From positions 23,608,062 to 23,672,061 of the forward strand of contig OU612074.1 in assembly GCA_914767715.1 (NCBI GenBank): DNA of 64,000 nt, in the 5' to 3' direction. The notes beneath the pieces were generated by a model. That model was not told the DNA's origin. It saw only the letters and a program-made list of their open reading frames with translations, and did not search any database. The translations under genes were made by a program, and so were the position numbers. This document shows, one piece after another, positions 48,243 through 59,900 of the stretch; positions within the stretch are counted from its first letter, which is position 1, and every line of letters begins with the position of its first letter. The stretch is from Membranipora membranacea. Taxonomy: Eukaryota; Bryozoa; Gymnolaemata; Cheilostomatida; Membraniporidae.

Positions 48243-49280
48243 GCAGCTATTGCTGCCACACTGAAATTACACTGACTAAACACTGACCAAAGAGGCACTC
48301 CCTGTTTGCACCGTTAGGTGATTTTGAGCGTTCTATGTTCCATGCTCATCATGACATGAGGTGAGTTAATTACGAGGTGACTACTAGACTACTAGTCAAT
48401 GTCATGGACATGATGATGATGGACACAAGAAAACTAGGTTATCAGTAACTGAATCCATGTATGCATTCTCCAAGACACAACTAATTCCTTGCTGAAGTGG
48501 TGTCATACAAAAACTCACTCACTCACATCCATTCACTCACTGAGTTGACTGAAGTGCCTCACACTCGCCTCGGTGGACTGGAGGACTTTTATTTTAGTAA
48601 GTAAGTTAGGTGTATGACTATGAGCTGCTGATTACTGTTTATGCAGCAATGACCAATGCTCTCACTTACACTTCCAGTGTATTCCAATTCACCCGTTTGG
48701 TGGCGAGCACTATATGGAACGGTGATCGTATTAGTTCGTCACCGCTCCTTGTCTGTAGATATAACTGACGAGACTTCTAAATATCCTCCCAATTTCACTC
48801 AATATTCAGCATTGGCGCTTCTTGTATGTAAAAGTATAACCGCCAATTTGAAGACAATTAATTGACATAGTTTATGATCCAAAAACCTGTTGTCTAAATA
48901 ATGGGTGGCTAGGCCCAGTTGTCTTAGCACAACATTAAGGAATTACAGCTAGGAGTGCAAAGTCCACACTTTCAATTGGTTGATTACCTTTAAAGCTCCG
49001 CCTCCAAAGTGGACAAGTGCCTGTGGAAAGTTTTACTAAACATTGCAGCTGACAGCAGCATATTCTTGGTAAGAAGTTGACTTTTTCTGACAAAGCAAAA
49101 TGCTTGCTTTCTTCTTTTCTTGAGTCCCTGCAGTATAAAAGGTTCCTGACTTGAGCTAGGATAGTATGTGATGGAAGCAGGAGGGATTTTATTATCACAT
49201 AACTGATGGTTTGAATTATTTATACCAGTGTTTACTTACTTACTACTCACAGTCACTGAGTTGACTGACTGACTGACTGA
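48243..49280. other. Intergenic, nothing recognised
   Basis: Short chance frames only. Confidence 0.45.
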
Positions 49281-49398
49281 GTGTGAGTCATGGGCCCCTG
49301 GGACTTACATGTCTTACTTTGCCAATGTCATGGGTGGTTGATAGTGGACATTGGCAAAGTAAAGACATCTAAGTCCCAGGGGCCCATGGTGTGAGTCA
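49281..49398. mobile_element. Foldback hairpin element with possible 10-bp target duplication
   Basis: Arms at 49289-49329 and 49347-49388 are inverted copies over about 41 bp, with one mismatch and one indel, around a 17-nt loop. gtgtgagtca is present on both sides (49281-49290 and 49389-49398), as expected of a target site duplication, though the surroundings are rich in similar words. A small MITE is most likely; a hairpin RNA precursor is possible. Confidence 0.6.
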
Positions 49399-49679
49399 GT
49401 CACACACTCACTGCTACTCACACACACACACTGGCTTCAAGTCACAACAAGTAGTACTACTACTTCTACTACCTCTTACCTCTTCTTCTTTAGCACATAC
49501 TAGAACATTGCGTAAGCGGTACGCCTCATTAATTTTAATCCTTAGCCAGCATGTGATTCAGGTCTGTCGCCTTGCGACTATTTTGCATAGCATTAAATAA
49601 GTGTCATCACTGTGACCCCAGCTTTGCTTTGGTCTCACGAACTGTTTTTGGTAAGAAGCTGTTATAATACACTGATTTG

Positions 49680-50285
49680 CTAGCATATATTGTGGGGGGG
49701 ATCTCCCCGAGTCACTGCCCTGGTAACTGCTACATTAGCAGGTCTATCATTTATAAGTTCATCATAAGCAGATGTGAGCGATTCGTTGTTTTCCTCACGG
49801 GACAGCAGGCGAAGTAACAGAGCATGTCTTATTTTTGTTCGCCTATCAGCTAGGGTTTCTAATTCTAGTTTTTCACGAGCCTCTGTCACACTATCCCTCC
49901 CTTTGAGGGTGGATATAAATCTTATGGCCTTATGTTGCACCATCTCAATGTCATTTATTAGATAACCTAGTGTCGTATCCCAGACAGAAGCTGCATACTC
50001 AACATGAGGTCTACATAGGCTGGTGTAGGCAAGGAGACGAGCGGATGCAGGGGCATCACGTAGTGCGCGTTTAATCATGCCCAAATTGTTTTTTAGCTTT
50101 TCCAATCTTACTATGAATGTGATTGTTAAATTTCAAATCCGACTGAAGAATGACGCCTAGGTAGCGAGTCTCCCGCACAGTCTCTAGGGTCATATCAGAT
50201 ATAATAATAAGCCTACTTCTTGTTATTGTGTGGAAGTAGAATAATTTTGTCTTCTTCAGATTTAACTGGGCATGAATGAAAACAT
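49680..50285 (-). mobile_element. LINE fragment: reverse transcriptase C-terminus with a frameshift
   Basis: The minus strand encodes LNLKKTKLFYFHTITRS, then ETRYLGVILQSDLKFNNHIH. After a one-base frame change near 50105 it reads EKLKNNLGMIKRALRDAPA, LLAYTSLCRPHVEYAASVWD and FISTLKGRDSVTEAREKLE. This is the region after the catalytic YxDD motif, with the thumb. The frame change and missing 5' part mark it as dead. Confidence 0.85.
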
Positions 50286-50595
50286 ATATATATATATTAT
50301 CACTATCAGTGATTTCTGCCTTTTGTTTAGTTAGTTAGTATCTGGGCCAAGGAGTCTCTCCAACTCCGTCCTTGGTTAGGCCTCTTTATTCAATGGCTTA
50401 TGAATGGTTTGAGAGTGATTGTGAAAATGATATTGCTATAAGTCAAGTAATATGATTAAATCCAGGTGAGAACTGTCAAAGACCACCATCCATCTCCACT
50501 GCCGAGCTTCAATAGACTCCATCACAAACACCTTACATCGTTTGTGCTGCGTATACATGTCTGACTCCGTATCTGTGCGATACTACACTTTGCCC

Positions 50596-50690
50596 ATAGG
50601 ACTGCCGCAGTTCCTGATTTTGGGCTTGGTGTGGGTGGGGGGTGTGGGGATCAAATCCAAGCCAAAAATCAGGAACCGCGGCAGTTCTAT
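50596..50690. repeat. 34-bp inverted repeat (hairpin) with 27-nt loop
   Basis: Arms at 50596-50629 and 50657-50690 pair over 34 bp with three non-Watson-Crick positions, some of them wobble pairs depending on the strand transcribed. The loop is G-rich. It lies about 300 bp upstream of the CPT1 start codon. Confidence 0.75.
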
Positions 50691-50984
50691 GACTTGGCCT
50701 GTTTTAGTAAGCTTCTAACTTAGATCATGCAGTATCACCTCAGTTGCCATCAAACTATTTTTTAATAGCAAGAGGGGAAGGGGCGGTGAACATGTTGTGC
50801 TATTTGCTTCCATTGGGTACCAATCCTGGCTGGCTTTCACGACATATAGGCTCTATAGTGTCTTTACATACATGTGCAGTAACAAAGACAATCTTAAGTT
50901 TGCGGTGACTTGTAGTTATACTTTGAAGGTTTCTCTCTACGAATCTCTGTAGGTATAAGCTGAGGTTATAAGTCCCGTGTCAGT

Positions 50985-53900
50985 ATGGCTGAGGCCCACG
51001 CTGCTGTAGCCTTCTCTTTTAACGTGACTCACGAGGGAGTCGATCTGCAGTATAATCATGAAGCTCTTAAGGCTGTGTTCTTCAGCGGAGTCCACTCATG
51101 GAAACTCAGATTTATCAGGTTCAAGGTAAGCGCTCTCAGGTATAACAACAGAGCTTGGTAGTTTAACAATCAAAGGTGGCGCTGGGGGATAATAAGATGA
51201 CTCTCTCATGTCATTGATCAGTGGTACAGCTGATTACTGATCCCTGCTGAACTGTTATTGGGAACTCTAGTAGCCATGCCCGCTTACCGATCTTTGGGTG
51301 TTGAGAACTGAGGATAAATAGTTGCAGTGTATGACTCCCAGCTGCCAAAAAGTGAATATATCCATATTCCAATGATGAGATGACATTAATTCCCAAATGA
51401 TAAAGTATCACTCTCCTCATGTTGTGAGTAGTCCGCTTGTTGATGAATAATTCATTCACTGTGTTTGTTTATTTTATGTTTCACTTTTTAGAATCACTTA
51501 GTTAACAGTTTATACCCAGCCCCTCCTATGAGCCTCTTCCTGATGGTAGCTGTAGTTATGGGCTTACAGTTATACAGCGGTAAGGACTGGAGCTATGGAG
51601 CTATAGAACTGGTCGCCAGCTTCTTCCCAGAGTAAGTTATGTGCTGATGGTGTTGGTGGTGGTAGGTTGGGGAGGATGTTACTGTAGACTCGATGTCAGA
51701 CATGTTGATGTACAGAGTGACTTACGTTGGCGCTTCAAATGGTTATCTTGTTATCATTCTGGTTAAAATTCAGCCCAGTAAAGTATGTACTAGTACCGAT
51801 CTAAGAATCATGTTAGTGCCTAGGCCTATTGGTGATCATCAGTAGACCAAACCGCAGCTAATATAAGTACTATGATCATCTTCATAGTCTCAGTGTTCGG
51901 TCTAAGTCTATGGAAGCAGAATAGGTACATGACATTGATTTTTACTCATAAAAGATAAATTAATTATTGGGATTATGTATGGGGATAGAATGTAACACAT
52001 CTTGAGATGTTGTCTGTCTAAATAAGCCAGAATGCTGTCTGTTTAGCAGATTCGTATAGCCAGTGCCGTATAACTCCATATTCATACTCAGCTATTGTAT
52101 GTCCGGTAGGAGTTTGATATGAGTGAAGGGTACTATGAGGGAGGGGAGTGTTGGGAAGCTCTGCGATCTCTCCATTGGTGGATCCAAATCCATCTCTAAT
52201 ACTAACTACACTGTTATAATGGCAGTGAACCCGACGTGGCCTAGGCCTGCTGTCATGTGGTCAGGTTTACTAGCAGTGACGTTACTTTGTTTTGTCCATA
52301 GTGAGTTTTAGCTCCATGTTTAGTTTAGACGCCTGCTAGTGACATATGAGACACTGAACTGTATGTGATGTGTCGTTATATAAGAGTTCACTGTGATATA
52401 TGAGGTCACTAAACTAAGTAAACATAACCGTGGTGGGAGCTATGAACTTTGTATTTGAGGATTATGAATGGATTTTAAAATTGACTGGTGCAGTTAAGTT
52501 TGGTGCTGCAGAAAACAACACAGAGGTTTAGAGCTTTCATATTGTTTGGAGATTTGAATAAGCCCAGCTGAAACAAAGTATACAATATAATAACATATTG
52601 GCCTTGAATGAACTTGACCAATTTAATCTACCCTTAGCGGTAGCGGTAGTGAGTTATATAAACTTGGACTTTGACCAGTCTGAGCTCCGGTTCTGCTAAC
52701 TTTATCAGTTAAGTGTTAGTTTGGTAGATTGATTTCCCACGTGCAGTGTTAGATTGGACAGGCCTGCTGGTATGGAGTTATACTGGCTAACTTATGTTAG
52801 AACTGTCTGTGGCTTCAACATAGAGATTAATTACAGTTTTGCAGAATTTTACTCAGATATTGACATGGCAATGCTATCACTCAATATTAAACTTGTAATC
52901 AAAGCTCTAAAGATCAGGAGATGTTAGGACTGTTGGCTGTTTCTCTGTAAATATGTTTCCTCCCTGCATAGCTTCTTACCACCTGCTAGGCAATGTCAAA
53001 AAATGGACTGCTTTGTCTGAGTGGTAATTATCTATTTGGCACTTGGCCAAGTTCAATCGGAATTGATGTGATTAGAAAGCTAGAAATTTCTCAATGAAAC
53101 TATTTCCCTATACATGGTCAGTACAGTAAGTGCTTCTATAGCCACACGACAGGAGCCACAATGTCATACCTGTGCACTGAAAACTGTCCAGAGATCAGTT
53201 TGTTGACATCTTACACATTCACGAAAACATGATGTTGATATTTGTTTCTGCAAGACAACACAACCCTCCATAACCCTAGGTCGCAAAAAAAAGTGATTAG
53301 TGCATTATGTGAGACTCAGAGCTAGTATAAACACTTAGTATGTTCTCTGGGTGCGCAGTATTATATCAACCAAGAAATAAAACTGCACCATAGATGACAG
53401 AAGGCAATTCTAGGTTACTCAAAGAGGATGTGGATGATGTGAAATTTCTTGCACTTGTTAGTCACCATGTTGTTTTACAAATAGACATGTGACTTTGTTT
53501 GTAAACAAACGACGTATCATGCTCTGGTCAATGCAATGGATTACCTAATTTCAGGATAATTCTAATGGTATGATAATCAACTGATGAATGTCACTCGCTC
53601 AATTTACTAGCACTACTTTCTTTTAGAACAGAGTTCGACTTGCTCAGAATTGGGAGATTTTAAGTGCATTCTTTTCTTTACTCTATATTTAGACTCAAAA
53701 GGTATTTCTGTCGCTCGGGACACTTGGGACACTTGAAGGCCTTGGACTGGTGCACACTATTTTATAAATAAACCGAGCCCATATATCATCATGGCTTCCC
53801 AAATGTCTACTATCTCCAAGGAAGGGTTTTCTCTCTATGCTTTACTACATCATGGTAGCCAAAGTGGTCTTCATTGTATCATATACTCTACCTATGTCTT

Positions 53901-56900
53901 GGGATATTGGGACCATTGCTTGGTGTAATGATTTGAATAAGAAGCATATCCACTGTAGTTGCAATACTGAAAAGGGGAGATTCACCGCTATTTTATACAT
54001 TGCTGATGATGTTAGTATCCATATATCTGTCACTCTGTATTATAGATGTGTACATGACCAGTGTGAGGTTATAGCCGCTCTGTGTTTCGGTATATCCGTC
54101 TGGGTATTCTATGTACTCGTCTGGAGATACTCTCTCAAACTTCTCCTGATGAACCACACCTGGATGTACGGCGCACATGGAAAGATGAGTCTACCTAACA
54201 AAGTATGGGTCGGGCTCGTAAAGCTACTCAAGGGGACACAACCACTGCTGTACAGCTTCCAGGCAGCGCTGCCTAAACTACCCGTACCAAGCCTGAACAG
54301 TACTAAGAGACGGGTATGTCCTCCGCATGTGGTATCTATATACTCTGTATGCGGTACATACTATGTATACTCAGTACATACTATGTATACTCAGTATATA
54401 CTATGTATACTCAGTATACAGTATACATTATACTCTGTATACAGAGCTACTCTGTATATAGTATACTCTGTATACATTATACTCTGTATGCAGTATATAC
54501 TCTGTATATAGTATGCGCTGTATACATTATACTCTGTATAAGGTACACACGCATATGCTTATGGCTGACCATACACCAGTAGCAGTATGAGCAATCTTCA
54601 TTTCATTAAAATTTACAGACTTCACTCCTTTATGAATAGAATTAGTCAATTAGAAGTATTATTTTAAGCTGACCCACTGACCAAGGTATATATAGACATG
54701 AGGTAGTGAGACATGTAGAATTATCCATGTAGAGCCACGAGAAGCCCTGTCCATAAATCTTTGACATATAATCATTGACCATGCCGCTATAAATAGAAGC
54801 TGGGTGCATAATTCTGACAGATACCTTCACTCCTAACGCCCCTGGCTGCAGTTTTGAGTGCATAATGAGGTATAGAAACCATGAGGGTAGTCAGACATGT
54901 CTGGACCATTTGTCATTCATTCAGTTCAAATACTGGTGCGATATCACCTGTGACTAAATCACCAAAGCCCTGAGTTTGTTTAAGTTGGTCCAGCAGGTAC
55001 CACCTGATGTATCACCTGATGTATGACATGCAGATCGTTTGGGTAGCTAATAACATAACAAGACGGGCACTGGGCTGGCTTTGTCACATTCAGATACTAC
55101 ACACTGTTGTCACAGCTGATCCTGTGTGTCTACACTTATGGCTGGTTCACATTGTCCCAGATGACATAAGGATGCCATCCCAGATGCTTATCCCAGATGG
55201 TCCCAGTCTTATGTTCACATTGTAAAATTCATCCCAGACTGCCAGTTAGGTTTTTGTCTGGGATAGTGCTGGGATAATGTTCACATTGTTTGGGATCGTC
55301 CCAGATGATCCCAGATCGTCCCAATGTCTGGTTCACATAGCACCCAGATGTAAAATGAGTCTGGGTCAGTCTGGGACAGCATCGGGAAAGTTTGACGCTA
55401 ACGAACCTTCCAGATACTGTCCCAGACGAACCCAGACAATCTGGGATTGTGTCATTTTCTGGTTCACATTGACTGGGATGGTCGTCTGGGACAATGTGCA
55501 CCAGCCATTAGTTAACACCTCAGAGCCAGTAAACATTACACACTCATTACTCATTAGCTATCTGACAACTAAATATACTGTCTCTGTCTAAACAAGAGAA
55601 CAGACAGACAGAAGGCTTGTAAGCCTGACAACAAAGACTACAAAGGAATACTGAGCACCATGTGTCAGGGTAATCAGCTGGTAGCTTAGAGTTGTAAAAA
55701 TAATGCAGTCATGTCAATGACTTATAATTTATAATCTTCGGTCACGCTACAATTGTGAGGACTCTGATGGCTTATGATATAACCTGCTGTAATTCATAGT
55801 ACAATAATATAAGTACATAGGTACCATTTTATAAGTAGGGCCCCAAAAATACCTAGCAAAGTAACTGAGATTGCTAGTAATCTATAGGCATTGGCTACTT
55901 GACTATAGCTGGTGTTTTTTGGTCTTATTTTCACTAAGACTTCAGCTGTCTGTAACATGTGGTCAGTCAGACTCCGGATACTGCAGTCAGTGATCTGACA
56001 GTGACGTGGTGATGACCCGGGACTGTTAGGTCAGCTCTGGTTAGTCTCTGTATCAGACTGTCACTGATTGAGTTCAGCTGTCTGGGACTTACATTTAGAC
56101 CCACCACACTAGGGGCTATTATGAGATAGATAAATAGATAGATAGATATGAGAAGGATGCAGAATCAAATACAAAATTATGATCATAAATACTCTCCATT
56201 CTCTGATGATTACCTAAACTGGCTTCTTTGCTGTACTGTGAAGTAGTTAACTTAGATCATTCTGTAACTGTGATCACTCAGGACACTAAAGTTACCTTCT
56301 CCGCTCCTCACAGCACATAAAAGTCTTATGAGCAAACCAAGCTATGGCTTCTTTGATAGACAAACATGAATTATAGTAATTACCTCCCTTACATTAATGA
56401 TTATATTTTTATTACAGTACCTCCGGTCAGTGCGCCCTCTGATGAATGATTCAGAGTATGATCGTATGGTTAAGTTAGCCGATGAGTTCTTTGATGGTAT
56501 CGGTAAGAAGCTTCAGAGATACTTGATACTGAAGTCGTGGTGGTCGACTAACTACGTCACTGATTGGTGGGAGGAGTACGTCTATCTGAGAGGAAGATCT
56601 CCTATCATGGTCAACTCTAACTACTACGGGCTGGTCAGTATGGCAGACTACCTCCCTCTGATTATCAGAGATATCAGACTACCTCCCTCTGATTATCAGA
56701 GATATCAGACTACCTCCCTCTGATTATCAGTCCAGTTTGTTGGTCTGCTGTAGTGGTTCTCATACCACCATAGACTTAATTAAATCTATGTATACCACAC
56801 ACAGGCCATGATTATATATGCACACTGCCTTACACACTATATTATAACCTTACAGTACAGGATGTCACTCCCAGTCCCCTCCCTGTACAGAGCGCTTTAT

Positions 56901-59900
56901 AATTATTGGAATCAGAAAAACACTAAATATCCATTTTGTTGAAAGAATCTGCCAAAAATAAATGTTTGCAAACATCTGCTACAAAAGCATGCATTGGAAA
57001 TCACTTTGGGATCTTGGTTGGGCTGGTTGTAACAGGGTAACCAATGAAATAGTATTATCATTAGTATGCCAAAAGTAGAATCATATGCCTAATATCAATA
57101 AGGTTTTGTCTGTACCACTTCAAAGTAACCTTTGTACAACCTTGGTATGCTGTAGTTGTTATTAGCTTGTCACTCACACATATCATGTTACTTCCTCTGA
57201 AGCTACGCTGTATCAGCTGATCCATTGGCAGTCTAACAACAATCATTGGGAAATCTGCCTGGGAAAACCATCGAAATTTCCCCCTAAGTTGTGTAGTAGT
57301 ACAAGATTGTTTTCGATCATCTATTTGATGAGGTCATTGCCTCTGTATCCAGTATTATTTATAACTGTGTCCTGGTGATAGCCCCCCCCCCCTCCTGACA
57401 TTCTCACTATTGAGTTACTCAGTAGATCACACTCTATTATTTATATCCTGCTCCACTGAGGCACTCAGACATTAATTCTTTTCTATACTGTATGATAACA
57501 CTCTGCTCAACATAGATGGGGCTAATCTATCCACTCAGTGACTTCTAACAGATACATATCTGTATTATACTGATCAATCTTGTGTGTGTTATATATGTCT
57601 ATAGATGACCAAGGACTGTTATATTGTGGTTACGTTGCGTTTTACCCATTGAATTCCATATCTGGAATAGCATCATTAGCTTTCTTTTGCAAAACAAAGG
57701 GCTTGCAAAAATAGCCAGTCCCTAGTAGCAATCTAGAAATGCCCTAATCATCGACACTGTATGGGGTATAATTACTGTTTGCAATTTTGTAAACAAGACA
57801 ATTTCTCAGGCTAATTATTCATGCTACTAGGGACAGCCAATCAGAGAACAGTCAGATGGGTCCCTGTGTTTAGTGTCCTAACCGTATAATGCTATGATAC
57901 TATTTCCATTCTAAGAGAAGAATCTAATTCAGTGGTTTTACCTCATATGACTGTTACGTTGTGTATTACAGGACGTTATATTCTTGTGACGTTGTGTATT
58001 ACAGTACATTATATAATTGTTGCGTTGTGTTTTACAGGACGTTATATTTGTACAGCCCACTACTATCCAGGCAGCTCGAGCGGGCAACATGGTCTACGCC
58101 TTCCTAGAGTTCAGAGAGCAGATAGAACACGAGGCACTCGAACCTGTGAGTAGAATCCGGTCACTCAGCCGCTTATTTGAGCTGTATAGGTTATTTACTA
58201 CCCTTACTCTAGATGAAAATAGCAAAGTTTTTGATCTGGGCATTACCCTCATCCCCTGGCCAAACCTTTAATTCCAAAGACGTCTCTGCAGCTTAATTAT
58301 ATGTAAAATCTCACAGGAACCTGTTCTGGGTGCGACTATGTTGGTTGAGATCAAATGATCATATCAATGATTGAATAATGTGTACCAATTTTCTCCCAGC
58401 TTGGAGGCTGGCTTGTTGTTCAGAACTCTTTTCATTGCTGCATGTCTTGACTGTTACACTATAGTTATAAGAACAAGAACAGATTATTGCTAGGAAATAC
58501 CCCTAACTCCCTGAGAAATACCAAAAACTCTCTGAGAGATACACACAGTCTTTCAAGTCGTGAACTAAAATGCAAAACACCAACATGATCTTAGCCTGGT
58601 CTGAACCCTTTAACTGCCAGAACTTTCATAAGTTTACCTCAATGATATCAAACAGCACCCAGCATGTGTTTTTAATTCAATATTTACTCTTGATAATTAA
58701 GAGTTATGCTCTCTCTGAGCTTTTAGTTCAGAGAGATCATAACTCAAAGGAATCAGCAAACTTTGGTAATTTATTACAAATGTTGTACCTTGATCACAAT
58801 ACAAAAGTCTACAATTATACAGATATTCTATTCTCTGTGTGTTACAGTTGCTAGTTAATGGTACAGTGCCACTAGACTCAGTACAGTATGAGAGATTATT
58901 TAATACAACAAGAGTACCAGGAGTGGAAACAGGTAAATAATAACTTGGTGAACAGATGCATTGCCCCTTATACACATAACACTCCCTTATACACGCCCCT
59001 TATACACATAACACCCCCTTATACACATAACACCCCCTTATACACATAACACCCCCTTATACACGCCCCTTATACACATACCACCCCCTTATACACATAA
59101 CATCCCCTTATACACGCCCCTTATACACATACCGAATCTTTCTCTGGTATATCTCCGTACCACTAAGTCTAGTGACACATGGCGTCGCCTTGAAGATTAA
59201 CTAGCAGATGTTGCAATGATAAATTTTTTGGCCCTTTTCAATTAGAAATCAAATTTGATAAAACATAGTTGTTACACAGATCGAGAATGGCGTACACTTT
59301 ATTCTAATTCTACTATACATATTCTGCATGATATGATATGCTGATATGCTGATATGATATGCTGATATGCTGATATGATATGCTGATATGCTGATATGCT
59401 GATATGCTGATATGCTGATATGCTGATATACTGATATGCTGTTTATGAATGATTGATTTATAACTCGTTACTTTCTAACTCTTACCCCCACCTCACACAG
59501 ACATCCTGGAGCATATGACGGGCATCACATACATAACTGTACTAAGCAGAGGAAGATACTTCAAGGTCTACACTCATGATCAGGGAAAACTGTTTAACCC
59601 TCGAGATTTCCAGAGGTAATGTATAAACTCCGGTGTCCGGAGAGAAAACGAAATTTGAATATCGAGTATACTAATTACTATAATTGGCCCTCCGAGTTTT
59701 GCCGGTGAAGCCAGTAGATTGAGCATCCTGTCATCACATCACATGCTGTCATCACATGCTACTTAAGTCCAGTATAGATGACGTGATATAACTCTGGCTG
59801 AGAGTAGGGTTAGTGTATAAAATGTGTAGGATATGGTATAAAAGGGTTTTTTTAAAATTTATAGTCATGTGTTACACAGTCCTCTCATCCATTGTACATA

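Noticed and set aside
53837-54045. Upstream part of the 224-codon frame as N-terminal extension of CPT1 exon 3
   Set aside because: The protein homologous to CPT1 starts only after the acceptor at 54045. Exons 1 and 2 supply the true N-terminus, and the upstream residues have no similarity.
54314-54582. Frame continuing past CPT1 exon 3
   Set aside because: Repeat-derived; the exon ends at the GTATGT donor, and exon 4 continues the protein in phase.
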